DNA from: Halorubrum coriense DSM 10284
GTDB lineage: Archaea; Halobacteriota; Halobacteria; Halobacteriales; Haloferacaceae
NCBI RefSeq assembly: GCF_000337035.1
Contig: NZ_AOJL01000060.1
Location: 159,410-223,409, forward strand
Reading direction: 5' to 3'
DNA length: 64,000 bases
This document shows positions 33,958 through 42,742 of this stretch, piece after piece. Position numbers and translations under genes: made by a program. The notes below the pieces were generated by a model. The model saw nothing but the letters and a program-made list of their open reading frames with translations, made no database searches and was not told the DNA's origin. How positions within the stretch are numbered: position 1 is the first letter of the stretch; every line of letters begins with the position of its first letter.

Positions 33958-35100
33958 TCAGGTCGCTGCGTCAGCGCTCGGATCCGCGTCGGTGTTCGGG
34001 TCCGACTCGGGTTCGGGCGCGCCGTTGCGAGCGGCCGCGGCAGGGCCGACGGCCCCGCTGACCGTCACGTCGCGCTTCGGGTACGGGATCTCGATGCCGG
34101 CCTCCTGAAGCGCCACGTACAGCGCGCGGTTGAGTTCGTGTTGCGCGCGCCGGCGACGGGTGGGCCCGTTCACCCAACAGAGGATCTCGTACCGGAGTGA
34201 CGAGTCGCCGAACGACCGGAACCGCGCCCGCGGCTTCGGGGAGTCGAGGACCAGCGGTTCGGCCTCCACAACCGCCATCGCGAGCGCCTCGAACTCGTCC
34301 ACGTCCGTCCCGTAGGCGACGCCGATCGGGACCCGGACGCGGCGGCGGCGCTGGGGCGCGGACTCGTTCGTCACCTTCGAGGCGTTGAGCGCCGCGTTCG
34401 GAACCGTCACCAGCACCTCGTCGCGGGTGAGCAGCGTCGTCGAGCGCACGCCGACCTTGATCACCGTGCCGGCGGTGCCGTCGTCCAAGACGATGTAGTC
34501 GCCGATCTTGTAGGTGTCGTCGAAGTACAGCGCGATCCCGCCGAAGAAGTTCGCGACGGTGTCCTTCGCGGCGAAGCCGACCGCGATGCCCGCGACCCCC
34601 GCCGCGCCGAGCAGGGGCGTGATCTCGATACCCCACAGCCACAGGAGGGTGCCGACGCTCCCGACGAGCACCGCGAGCGTCCAGACGTTCGAGAACACGG
34701 GCGCGAAGTCGAACCGGCCGCCCTCGGCGTTGACCGCGGCGACAAGTCGGTTCACGACGGTGTTCGCCCCGTACGCCCAGACGAGGGCGATGACCGACAG
34801 CGACGGCCGCCCGAACGCCGCGTCGAGCAGTTCGGGGCTCACGAGCACCGACGACCGGACCGACGGCACCTGCGTGAGGAGGAACACGCCGGCGAGCGCG
34901 GCGGTGACGACGAGCGGCGCGCGGAGCGAGGAGACGACGATGTCGTCGTACGCGGAGTCGGTGCTCGCGACGTACCGGCGGGCGGCCCGCAGGATCGCGT
35001 ACTCCATCCCCACGGCGGCGACGACCGAGACGACGAGGACCGCGACCGTCGCTTCCAGCGCCGTGAACCCCTCGAACAGCGTCAGCGGCGACGGAAACAT
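33958..35100 (-). CDS. Mechanosensitive ion channel, MscS family
   Basis: 380-aa membrane channel that opens under hypo-osmotic tension. Four hydrophobic segments precede the pore helix and beta domain: LLGAAGVAGIAVGFAAKDTVANFFGGIALYFDDTYKIGDYI (about 160-200) is the TM3/upper vestibule signature, followed by VRSTTLLTRDEVLVTVPNAALNASKVTN. The last 40 residues are acidic and disordered. A GGTTATG box lies about 27 bp upstream. Confidence 0.94.
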   Translation of the reverse strand: MFPSPLTLFEGFTALEATVAVLVVSVVAAVGMEYAILRAARRYVASTDSAYDDIVVSSLRAPLVVTAALAGVFLLTQVPSVRSSVLVSPELLDAAFGRPSLSVIALVWAYGANTVVNRLVAAVNAEGGRFDFAPVFSNVWTLAVLVGSVGTLLWLWGIEITPLLGAAGVAGIAVGFAAKDTVANFFGGIALYFDDTYKIGDYIVLDDGTAGTVIKVGVRSTTLLTRDEVLVTVPNAALNASKVTNESAPQRRRRVRVPIGVAYGTDVDEFEALAMAVVEAEPLVLDSPKPRARFRSFGDSSLRYEILCWVNGPTRRRRAQHELNRALYVALQEAGIEIPYPKRDVTVSGAVGPAAAARNGAPEPESDPNTDADPSADAAT

Positions 35101-35161
35101 ACCGTTCCGAGGCGGTTCCGTGACATAACCGTTGCTGCCCGCCGAACCGCCGGACGCGCGG

Positions 35162-36439
35162 CTACTCGAACCGCTTCCGGACGCTCTCGGCGTGCGCGTC
35201 CAACCCCTCCGCCTCGGCGAGCGTCGTGACCGTCTCGGAGAGGTCGGCGAGCGCGTCGCGGTCGAGCCGCTGGACCGTCGACGATCGGAGGAACGTGTCC
35301 ACGGAGAGTCCGCCGTACCGCTTCGCGCCGCCGTTCGTCGGCAGCACGTGGTTCGTCCCGGCCGCGTAATCGCCCGCGGCGACGGGCGAGTACGGCCCGA
35401 GGAAGACGGAGCCGGCGTTGGTGATCCGATCTAAGAGCGCCTCGTCGTCGGCGGCGACGATCGAGAGGTGCTCGGCGGCGTACTCCTCGGCGAACAGCAC
35501 GGCCTCGGGCATCGACCGCGCGCGGAGGACGCCGGAGGCCTCGTTGTCGAGGGCGGCCCGGATCGTCTCCTCGCGCTCGCGCTCTGCCGCCTGCGCGTCG
35601 ACCGCGTCGACGACCGCGTCGGCGAGGTCGGCGTCGTCGGTGACAGCGACCACGGAGGCGTTCGGGTCGTGTTCGGCCTGCGCGACGAGGTCGGCCGCCA
35701 CGAGGTCGGGGTCCGCCGTCTCGTCCGCGAGGACCAGCACCTCGCTCGGCCCGGCGAGGAAGTCGATCTCCACGTCGCCCTGAACGATCGACTTCGCCGC
35801 GGTGACCCACTTGTTCCCGGGCCCCACGATCTTCTGGGTCCGCGTCACCGTCTCCGTGCCGTACGCGAGCGCGGCGATGGCCTGCGCGCCGCCGACCTGG
35901 TACACCGCGTCGGCCCCCGCCTCGTGGATCGCCGCGAGGGTGACCGGGTTCAGGTCCGCCGCCGGCGGCGTGGCGACCGCGACGTGGTCGACGCCGGCGA
36001 CGACCGCGGGGATGACGCCCATCAGCGCGCTGGAGGGGTACGCGGCCGCGCCGCCGGGCACGTACACCCCGACGCGGTCGATCGGGCGGAAGCGCCGGCC
36101 GAGCTCTCGGCCGCCGAAGTCGTCGCGCCAGTCTTCCGGTCGCTGTCGTTCGTGGAACTCGCGGACGTTCGCGGCCGCCTCTCGGACGGCGTCGAGGACC
36201 GGATCGTCCGCGTCGGCGAGCTCCTCGTGCGCCCGCGCCGCGTCGTCGGTGATGTCCACGTTGCCGACGGCGACCCCGTCGAACTCCTCGGCGAACTCGC
36301 GGACCGCGACATCGCCCTCCTCGCGGACCCGGTCGACGATCTCCCGCACGTCTTCGCGGACCCCCTCGACGCCGGCGTCGCGCTCGAAGAAGGCGCGCCG
36401 TTCGGCCGGCGAGAGGTCCGCGACGGTTCGTACGTCCAT
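35162..36439 (-). CDS. hisD: Histidinol dehydrogenase
   Basis: 425-aa zinc enzyme for the last two oxidations of histidine biosynthesis. Family stretches: VGVYVPGGAAAYPSSALMG, YQVGGAQAIAALAYGTETV, KIVGPGNKWVTAAK, GPSEVLVLADE, DLVAQAEHDPNAS (zinc Gln/His) and SVFLGPYSPVAAGDYAAGTNHVLPT (catalytic and zinc residues). Length is standard. It is not near other his genes, as is common in haloarchaea. Confidence 0.96.
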   Translation of the reverse strand: MDVRTVADLSPAERRAFFERDAGVEGVREDVREIVDRVREEGDVAVREFAEEFDGVAVGNVDITDDAARAHEELADADDPVLDAVREAAANVREFHERQRPEDWRDDFGGRELGRRFRPIDRVGVYVPGGAAAYPSSALMGVIPAVVAGVDHVAVATPPAADLNPVTLAAIHEAGADAVYQVGGAQAIAALAYGTETVTRTQKIVGPGNKWVTAAKSIVQGDVEIDFLAGPSEVLVLADETADPDLVAADLVAQAEHDPNASVVAVTDDADLADAVVDAVDAQAAEREREETIRAALDNEASGVLRARSMPEAVLFAEEYAAEHLSIVAADDEALLDRITNAGSVFLGPYSPVAAGDYAAGTNHVLPTNGGAKRYGGLSVDTFLRSSTVQRLDRDALADLSETVTTLAEAEGLDAHAESVRKRFE

Positions 36440-36511
36440 ACGCGTCGTGGGGGACCGCGGGGCAAGGGCGTTCCGACTCGGTCGGACCGCCCGGGCCGAC
36501 CGCGCCGGCGC

Positions 36512-36721
36512 TCACGTCAGCGGTCGGATCCCGGTGACGTCGAGCAGTGCGAGGACGAGGAGCGCGGCCAGCAGCGCCGCCGCCGCGAAGAGGACGGGGG
36601 CGGACGCGGCGACGGCGACCCCGTACGGGGCCACCAGTCGCGTCGTGCCGCGGATGAGGAAGGAAATGAACACGAGGCCGAACGCGGCGAACGCGAGCGC
36701 GACGAACCGGGAGCGATCCAT
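36512..36721 (-). CDS. Two-helix membrane protein (unknown)
   Basis: 69 aa: a short basic N-terminus (MDRSR), helix 1 at about 7-24, helix 2 at about 37-61. It starts 9 bp after the phytoene synthase stop and so probably shares its transcript. I do not recognise a family; the frame is open upstream inside crtB but is not protein-like there. Confidence 0.6.
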   Translation of the reverse strand: MDRSRFVALAFAAFGLVFISFLIRGTTRLVAPYGVAVAASAPVLFAAAALLAALLVLALLDVTGIRPLT

Positions 36722-36729
36722 CCGGGCGC

Positions 36730-37695
36730 TCAGTCCGTCTGGGGGACGCCGGTCCCGTGGGGGCCGTGGCCGTGGGGCTCGCGGCTGGGGTCGAAGTCGG
36801 TACACATGTCGTAGAACACCGCCTCGGGGTCGCGGTTCCACTGCCACTTCCAGCGGGTTCGGACGAGCAGCGACAGCTTCCGCGTGAGCGACAGCTCCGG
36901 GGTGGTCGAGACGGTGTCGTACCCGAGGTCGCGGATGAGTCGGTGGTGGTCGACGTACAGCACCGCCGCGAGCAGCACCGCGAGCTGACAGTCCTCGGGG
37001 AGGTACTTGATCCCTGCGACGCCCTCCTCGTAGAGGCGCTCGGTGCGGGCCATCTCATCGCGGATCGCGGCCGCGACGTCCTCGCCGAACTCCAGGTCGA
37101 GGATCTGCTCCTCGCTCACGCCGTGGCGGCGGAGGGTCTCCAGCGGGAGGTAGATCCGGTCGCGCTCGACGACGTCCTCGCGGACGTCCCGGAGGAAGTT
37201 CGTCATCTGGAACGCCTCGCCGAGCTTCGTGGCGTGCGGGAGCGCCTCGGCCTCCTCCTCGGGGCCGAGGTCCATGATCGCCGTCATCATCCGCCCGACG
37301 GCGGCCGCGGAGCCGTCCATGTACGTCTCCAACTCGGCGTACGTCTCGTACCGGTCGGTGTCGATATCGCTCGCCATCGCGTCCACGAACGAGTGGACGT
37401 CCTCGTCGCGGATCCCGTTGCGCTCGCGCACCTCGGCGAACGCCTCCAACACGGGGTCGTCGGTCGACTCCTCGCCGAGCGCGGCGGCCCGGAGCCGGTC
37501 GAGTTCGGCCCGCTGCTCGGCGGGCGGCGCGGTGTCTTCGGCGTCGACAACCTCGTCGGCGATCCGGAAGAATCCGTACAGCACGTACGTCGGATGGCGA
37601 ATCCGCTGTGGCAGCAGCCGGGTGGCGACGTGGAAGGTCTTCCCGGTGCGGCGCTGGATCCGCTTGCTCCGGGCAACCTGGTTTTGCTCTACCAT
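36730..37695 (-). CDS. crtB: Phytoene/squalene synthase family protein (phytoene synthase)
   Basis: 321-aa head-to-head prenyl transferase that joins two GGPP to phytoene for bacterioruberin and retinal carotenoids. The two Asp-rich motifs are FFRIADEVVDAED (near 42-54) and NFLRDVREDVVERDRIYLP (near 166-184). The N-terminal FHVATRLLPQRIRHPTYVLYGFFR is typical of CrtB. The CTTTTATG box is about 54 bp upstream, implying a leader of roughly 25-30 nt. Confidence 0.93.
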   Translation of the reverse strand: MVEQNQVARSKRIQRRTGKTFHVATRLLPQRIRHPTYVLYGFFRIADEVVDAEDTAPPAEQRAELDRLRAAALGEESTDDPVLEAFAEVRERNGIRDEDVHSFVDAMASDIDTDRYETYAELETYMDGSAAAVGRMMTAIMDLGPEEEAEALPHATKLGEAFQMTNFLRDVREDVVERDRIYLPLETLRRHGVSEEQILDLEFGEDVAAAIRDEMARTERLYEEGVAGIKYLPEDCQLAVLLAAVLYVDHHRLIRDLGYDTVSTTPELSLTRKLSLLVRTRWKWQWNRDPEAVFYDMCTDFDPSREPHGHGPHGTGVPQTD

Positions 37696-37854
37696 GCTGA
37701 CCTCGGGCGGTCGGCAAGGAGGGTCACGTACGGGTCGCCCATCATAAAAGAAAAGTCGGCCTCCAAGAACATAACAGTTCGCACAACACAGTTCGGGTCT
37801 CGGCCGGACCGGGGAATTCCGGCGACCGCCGCGACGCGCGAGGCGACCGGCGGC

Positions 37855-37986
37855 TCAGTAGAAGGTGTCGCTACAGTCGTAGACGACGCCGTGAGCCGGG
37901 CAGACGTACTTACAGTGCCGGTGGTACATCGGGGTCTCACAGAGCGGACAGGGGCGGCCGCCGTCTCGGGCGCGTTCGTCGCTCAC
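37855..37986 (-). CDS. HVO_2523-like zinc-finger micro-protein
   Basis: A 43-aa protein starting with GTG at 37986. It begins MSDERARDGG, has CPLC at residues 13-16, HRHCKYVC at 22-29, CPAHGVVYDC at 29-38 and ends DTFY. The spaced Cys/His residues form a one- or two-site zinc finger, and the block is nearly invariant in the haloarchaeal family I recall as HVO_2523. A GTTTTG box lies about 27 bp upstream. Function unknown; too short for default gene callers. Confidence 0.82.
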   Translation of the reverse strand: MSDERARDGGRPCPLCETPMYHRHCKYVCPAHGVVYDCSDTFY

Positions 37987-38073
37987 GGGCGGACTTCGCG
38001 GTCGAGAGACAAAACGCTATCCGACGGCCGCCCGCCCAGACCCTGACCAGTCAGCGTCCGGCCGGCGACGGGG

Positions 38074-38625
38074 TCACTCGTCCGCCAGCCTGTCGTACAC
38101 GGACCGGGCGACCGACTCCTCGCCGAACGGGAGCGTCAACACGCCCTCCCACTCGGACCCGGTGAGCGCGTCGACCGTCTGGCGGTCGAGTTCGACGCGC
38201 CGCACCTCGGTCCCGTCGAGCGTCATCGACACGACGAACGCCGCCGGGTCGTCCGTCGCGCCGGCCTCGTCGAGGCGGGTCCGGAACGACTCGACGCCCG
38301 CGTCGGGGAGCGCGACCTGGACGAGGTACTCGCCGTCCTCGGCGAAGACCCCCTTGACGCGGTCGAGGTCGCCCGCGTCGAACAGCAGCGCGTCGGTCCC
38401 GTCGTCGCCGGTCAGGCGCGCGACGAACGGCGCGTCCGGGTCGACGGCGGCCGATCGCGGGCCGGCGTCGGCGTCGGAACCGCCGCCCGTCGGTCCGGGT
38501 CCGTCGCCGCCGACGCCGGCGAGCGCCTCGCCGTCCGTCACCCTGGCCGCGCCCGCGAAACCGACGGCACCGACCGCGCAGACCGCGCCGAGGCCGCCGA
38601 GCACGCCCCGTCGAGAGATGTCCAT
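38074..38625 (-). CDS. Tat-exported protein with SecD P1-like fold (putative)
   Basis: 183 aa. The N-terminus SRRGVLGGLGAVCAVGAVGFAGAA is a twin-arginine signal without a clear lipobox. A Gly/Asp/Pro linker follows to about residue 58. The rest (LVQVALPDAGVESFRTRLDEAGATDDP...FVVSMTLDGTEVRRVELDRQTVDALTG) resembles the periplasmic head seen in SecD-type proteins by pattern; I cannot confirm this. A CTTTTCA box about 27 bp upstream supports the start. Confidence 0.65.
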   Translation of the reverse strand: MDISRRGVLGGLGAVCAVGAVGFAGAARVTDGEALAGVGGDGPGPTGGGSDADAGPRSAAVDPDAPFVARLTGDDGTDALLFDAGDLDRVKGVFAEDGEYLVQVALPDAGVESFRTRLDEAGATDDPAAFVVSMTLDGTEVRRVELDRQTVDALTGSEWEGVLTLPFGEESVARSVYDRLADE

Positions 38626-38725
38626 ACCCCGCGGTTTCGGCGAGCGGTGAAAAGGATTACACGCCGATTTCCGCGCGCGATAATTACGGATATCCGGAAC
38701 GTTCGCCGCCGGGGGGGCTCTCCGA

Positions 38726-39304
38726 TCACGCGGACGCGAAGGCGACGTCGTCGCGGGTCGCCGTCTCGCCGAACAGCCAGTCGGCGTGGTCGACGGCGTA
38801 CTCGCGGTGTCCCTCGGTGATGTAGCCGAGCGCGTCCTCGACGACGACCGGGCGGTAGTCCCGGAGGCCAGCGCTGCCGGCGGTGTGGAGGACGCAGACG
38901 TTCGCGAGCGTGCCGCAGATCAGCAGGTCGTCGATCCCGTGCGCGTCGAGGTGTCCCTCTAGGTCCGTGCGATAGAAGGCGTCGTAGGTGTGCTTCTCGA
39001 CGACGTGGTCCCCGTCGCGGACGTCGAGGTCGCCGACGAGTTCGGCGTCCCACGACCCCTCGACGACGTGTTCGCCCCACCGGTCGAACTCGTCGTAGTA
39101 GTGGGTCTCGTCGAACTGCTCGGGCGGGTGGACGTCGCGGGTGTAGACGACGGACGCGCCGGCCTCGCGGGCGGGGTCGACGAGCGCCGTCACCGGTTCG
39201 ATGGCCGCCTCGCTCGGCTCGGCGTAGAGGCTCCCGTCGGGGTGGCAGAACCCGTTTTGCATGTCGACGACGACCACCGCGGTTGCTGTCGGATCGAACG
39301 CCAT
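38726..39304 (-). CDS. Isochorismatase-family cysteine hydrolase (nicotinamidase-like)
   Basis: 192-aa alpha/beta hydrolase with the Asp-Lys-Cys triad: D in VVVDMQNGFCHPDGSLY (near 13), K in VVEKHTYDAFYRTDL (near 104) and C in GTLANVCVLHTAGSAGLRDY (near 140), with the cis-peptide TLANVC. The pattern fits nicotinamidase/PncA or a related amidohydrolase. The nicotinate phosphoribosyltransferase gene is 2 kb away, on the other side of a surface-protein gene, which favours a nicotinamide salvage role. Confidence 0.88.
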   Translation of the reverse strand: MAFDPTATAVVVVDMQNGFCHPDGSLYAEPSEAAIEPVTALVDPAREAGASVVYTRDVHPPEQFDETHYYDEFDRWGEHVVEGSWDAELVGDLDVRDGDHVVEKHTYDAFYRTDLEGHLDAHGIDDLLICGTLANVCVLHTAGSAGLRDYRPVVVEDALGYITEGHREYAVDHADWLFGETATRDDVAFASA

Positions 39305-39487
39305 ACCGGCGGTTGGCGCGCGAGGGCAAAAAGCGTCGTCCGCGCCGCGGGATCCGCCGGCCGGCGCCCCGTCGCGGCGGCGGCGCGCGACGCGGGCACG
39401 GGGCGGCTCGCCGGGCCGAAAAAATCCGCCGGCCGCGGCGGCGAAGGAACCGACAAACTACTTACCGGCGCGTCCGGTACGATATGT

Positions 39488-41245
39488 ATGCGACGGGTTC
39501 TCACCCCCGCGAACGCGACCGCGATCGCCGTCGCGGTCGCCGTCCTGTGCGTCGTTTTCACCGCCGGCGTCGCCGCCGCTGCGGACGCCGGCTCGGTCGC
39601 CTCCGCGTCCGGGAGCGGGCCGGCAGCGCCGGGCGTCGCGCCCTCCGTCTCCGCCGACGAGTGCGGCCCCGGCGACGGCACCGAACTGGTCGGCTGTTGG
39701 AACGGGACCCACTACGAGGAGTCCGTGAACTTCGCGGAGACCGACGGACTCAACGAGACGCAGCTGGAGGCCCTGACGGACCTGACGATGGCGCGCGTCG
39801 AACACGTCCGCCAGCGTCCCTTCAAGAAGGACGTGCCGGTCGAGACGGTCAGCCGGAGCGAGTACGTCAACGACACCGCGAGCGGGAACGGCTCCGAGGC
39901 GTTCCGGCGCTGGAACGACCAAGTGTGGGAGGCGCTGTTCGTCGTCGGCGAGGGGACGGACGCCAACAGCGAGATCGACTCGGTGTTCGGCGGCGCGGTC
40001 TCCGGTTTCTACTCGCCGTCGCAGGACCGTATCGTCATCGTCGTCCCCGACGGGGAGTCGCCCGACATCGATCCCTCGACGCTCGCCCACGAGCTCCTCC
40101 ACGCGATGCAAGACCAGTACCACGACCTCACCGACCCGCGCTACGTCGGCGTCACGCAGGACGGCGACCTCGCCGTCGACGGCATCATCGAGGGGGAGGC
40201 GGTCCACGTCGAGGAGCGCTACGCCGCCCGCTGTGACGCCAACTGGACCTGCGCCGAAGCGCCCGAGGGCGACGGCGGGGGCGGCGGCGGGCAGGAGTTC
40301 AACTTCGGCATCCTCCAGACCGTCCTCCAGCCGTACGGCGACGGGGCCGTGTACGTCCGCGAACTCCGCGACGAGGGCGGCTGGGCCGCCGTCAACGCGA
40401 CGATGAACGACCCGCCGGCGTCGACGGCGGAGGTCATCCACCGGAACCCCGACTACGAGGAGGGCAACGTCTCGTTCGAGGACGCCGCGACCGGCGGCTG
40501 GGAGACGTACGCGGACCAGGGGGCCGACGGCGCGGAGACCGCCGGCGAGGCGTCGATGTTCGTGATGTTCTGGTACCAGAGCCTGGAGTACGAGTACGCC
40601 GTGTTAGAGCCCGGCGCGACCGTTCGGGAGAACGTCCAGATCCACCTCGATTCGGGGCCCCGGCTCCAGACCCGGGCGAGCTACAACTACGCGCACCCGG
40701 TGACCGACGGCTGGGCCGGCGACGAGCTGTACCCCTACCGGAACGGCGACCGCGACGGCTACGTCTGGGCGACCGAGTGGCAGACCGAGGACGACGCCGC
40801 GGCGTTCCGCGACGCCTACGTCCGGATGCTGACCGCGCACGGCGAGGACGACTACGCCGACGGGGCCGTGTACGAGATCGGCGAGGAGAGCGACTTCCCC
40901 GGCGCGTACGGCGTCGAGCGCAACGGGACGAGCGTGACGATAACGCACGCGCCCTCGCCGGCGGGCGTCCTCGAACTCCGACCGGACGCCGACCTCGCGC
41001 TCCCGGACGCCGGCGACGGAGCCGACGACGGAACGGACGGCGACGACGGCGGGAACACCACCGACGGCAACGGGACCGACGGTGACGATGAGAACGTCAC
41101 CGACGAAGACGGCGGCGACGGGACCGACGGCGGCGACGGCGACGACGGGGAGAGCACCGAGGGCACCACCCCGGGGTTCGGCGTCGCGGCGGCGCTCGTC
41201 GCCCTCGTGGCGGTGCTCGCGCTGGGCGCGCGGCGGACCGCGTAG
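39488..41245 (+). CDS. Hvo_1808-like surface protein with HExxH motif and PGF-CTERM anchor
   Basis: 585-aa secreted protein. A Sec signal covers residues 1-31; the mature part is acidic with many NxS/T sites. STLAHELLHAMQDQYHDLTD near residues 197-216 is a gluzincin-like HExxH...; downstream IIEGEAVHVEERYAAR could supply the third ligand Glu. A long Asp/Gly/Thr-rich stalk (about 500-555) leads to TPGFGVAAALVALVAVLALGARR, a PGF-CTERM signal cut by archaeosortase ArtA. So it is a wall-anchored, probable metallopeptidase. A CTACTTA box about 27 bp before the ATG at 39488 fixes the start. Confidence 0.88.
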   Translation: MRRVLTPANATAIAVAVAVLCVVFTAGVAAAADAGSVASASGSGPAAPGVAPSVSADECGPGDGTELVGCWNGTHYEESVNFAETDGLNETQLEALTDLTMARVEHVRQRPFKKDVPVETVSRSEYVNDTASGNGSEAFRRWNDQVWEALFVVGEGTDANSEIDSVFGGAVSGFYSPSQDRIVIVVPDGESPDIDPSTLAHELLHAMQDQYHDLTDPRYVGVTQDGDLAVDGIIEGEAVHVEERYAARCDANWTCAEAPEGDGGGGGGQEFNFGILQTVLQPYGDGAVYVRELRDEGGWAAVNATMNDPPASTAEVIHRNPDYEEGNVSFEDAATGGWETYADQGADGAETAGEASMFVMFWYQSLEYEYAVLEPGATVRENVQIHLDSGPRLQTRASYNYAHPVTDGWAGDELYPYRNGDRDGYVWATEWQTEDDAAAFRDAYVRMLTAHGEDDYADGAVYEIGEESDFPGAYGVERNGTSVTITHAPSPAGVLELRPDADLALPDAGDGADDGTDGDDGGNTTDGNGTDGDDENVTDEDGGDGTDGGDGDDGESTEGTTPGFGVAAALVALVAVLALGARRTA

Positions 41246-41355
41246 GCTCGTCCGTCTCGCGCGCGGGTCCGCTGGGAGCGTCGGGCGGGCGCTCCGTCGC
41301 TGCGGCGACGGCGCGACACGGGTGGCTTTTCGTCCCCGCGGTCGAACCACCGACC

Positions 41356-42516
41356 ATGAGCGAGTTCGACATCGTCGACGCGGCCGCGATCCGGGACGGC
41401 CGCGCGACCGACGCGTACTTCGAGCGGACCGAGGCGGCGCTGGAGGCGGCGGACCGGAACCCCCGCGTCGTCGCCGAGGTGACCGCGGACCAGTTCCCGG
41501 ACGGGGAGTTCGAGGTGTTCGCCGGGCTCGGCGACGCCGTCGAACTGCTCGCCGGCCGCGACGTCGACGTGGACGCGGTCCCGGAGGGCCACCTGTTCGA
41601 CGGCGGCCCGGTGATGCGGATCGAGGGGCCGTACCTCGCGTTCGCGCGGCTCGAGACGTCGCTGCTCGGCTTCGTCTCGCACGCGTCGGGGATGGCGACG
41701 GCGGCGCTCGACTGCCGGGTCGCCGCGCCGGAGTCGCAGATCCTCTCGTTCGGCGCGCGCCACGTCCACCCCGCGATAGCCGCGGCGGTCGAGCGGTCGG
41801 CGCTCGTCGGCGGGTTCGACGGCTTCTCGCACGTCGCCGCCGGCGAACTGCTCGGGCGCGAGGCGTCCGGGACGATGCCCCACGCGCTCGCCATCTGCTT
41901 CGGCCGCGGCGAGCAGGAGGCCGCGTGGCGCGCCTACGACGAGGGCGTGCCGGCGGACGCGCCCCGGATCGCGCTGTGTGACACCTACTCCGACGAGGTC
42001 GACGAGGTGCTGCGGGCCGCGGAGACGCTCGGCGACGACCTCGACGGCGTCCGCCTCGACACGACCGGCTCCCGTCGCGGCGACTTCCGCCACATCGTTC
42101 GCGAGGTCCGGTGGGAGCTCGACGTCCGCGGCCACGGCGACGTCGACGTGTACGCCTCCGGCGGGCTCGGTCCCGCGGACCTCCGAGAGCTGCGCGACGT
42201 CGTCGACGGGTTCGGCGTCGGCGGATACGTCTCCAACGCGGACCCGGTCGACTTCGCGCTCGACATCGTCGAAGTGGACGGCGAGCCGGCCGCCAAGCGG
42301 GGGAAGCTCTCGGGCGCGAAGTCGGTCTACCGCACCGCCGATGGGGGCCACGCGGTCGGGCTCGCGGACCGCTCGGGGCCGGCGGGCGCGGAGTCGCTCA
42401 TGGAGCCCGTGATCCGCGGCGGCGAGGTCGTCGACGGCGACGCGGGCGACCTGTCGGCGGCGGCGGAGCGGGCGCTCGCGGACGCGGAGGCGGCGGAGTA
42501 CGGGAGCGATCGGTAG
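41356..42516 (+). CDS. Nicotinate phosphoribosyltransferase
   Basis: 386-aa type II phosphoribosyltransferase of NAD salvage (nicotinate + PRPP to NaMN). Family segments: VAEVTADQFPDGEFEVFAGL, FARLETSLLGFVSHASGMATAA, GARHVHPAIA, ALCDTYSDEVDE, GVRLDTTGSRRGDF and VYASGGLGPADLRELRD, as in the archaeal short NAPRTase/QPRTase-like clade. With the isochorismatase-family gene it would complete nicotinamide salvage. Confidence 0.92.
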   Translation: MSEFDIVDAAAIRDGRATDAYFERTEAALEAADRNPRVVAEVTADQFPDGEFEVFAGLGDAVELLAGRDVDVDAVPEGHLFDGGPVMRIEGPYLAFARLETSLLGFVSHASGMATAALDCRVAAPESQILSFGARHVHPAIAAAVERSALVGGFDGFSHVAAGELLGREASGTMPHALAICFGRGEQEAAWRAYDEGVPADAPRIALCDTYSDEVDEVLRAAETLGDDLDGVRLDTTGSRRGDFRHIVREVRWELDVRGHGDVDVYASGGLGPADLRELRDVVDGFGVGGYVSNADPVDFALDIVEVDGEPAAKRGKLSGAKSVYRTADGGHAVGLADRSGPAGAESLMEPVIRGGEVVDGDAGDLSAAAERALADAEAAEYGSDR

Positions 42517-42601
42517 GTCCGGGTCTCACGCCTATTTTCGCGGACCGCCGCCGGCGACCGGTGTTCAGGGAGGGACGACGCGAGCGGCTACTCAGTGCGG
42601 G

Positions 42602-42742
42602 TCACTCCGAGTCGGTCGCGGCGTCGTCGCTCGGCTCGTCGCCGCGGTCGTCGACGCGTTCGCCGTCCGGTTCGGAGAGGGCGAGACAGGCCCACGCCCA
42701 GCCGCGGGCCCGGACGCGGCGCGGCGAGTCGGACACGGTCAC
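42602..42742 (-). CDS. Possible 46-aa protein coupled to the DUF7260-like gene
   Basis: The frame starts with GTG, overlapping the stop of the upstream gene as GTGA. It encodes MTVSDSPRRVRARGWAWACL, a Trp-rich core, then an acidic tail (DDRGDEPSDDAATDSE). The overlap and halophile-like composition argue that it is real, but chance frames of this size are common at this GC content. Confidence 0.42.
   Translation of the reverse strand: MTVSDSPRRVRARGWAWACLALSEPDGERVDDRGDEPSDDAATDSE

Noticed and set aside
38990-39487. Long plus-strand frame upstream of the surface protein (would make 751 aa)
   Set aside because: It is antisense to the isochorismatase gene and lacks a signal peptide; the ATG at 39488 has both a signal peptide and a TATA box at leaderless spacing.
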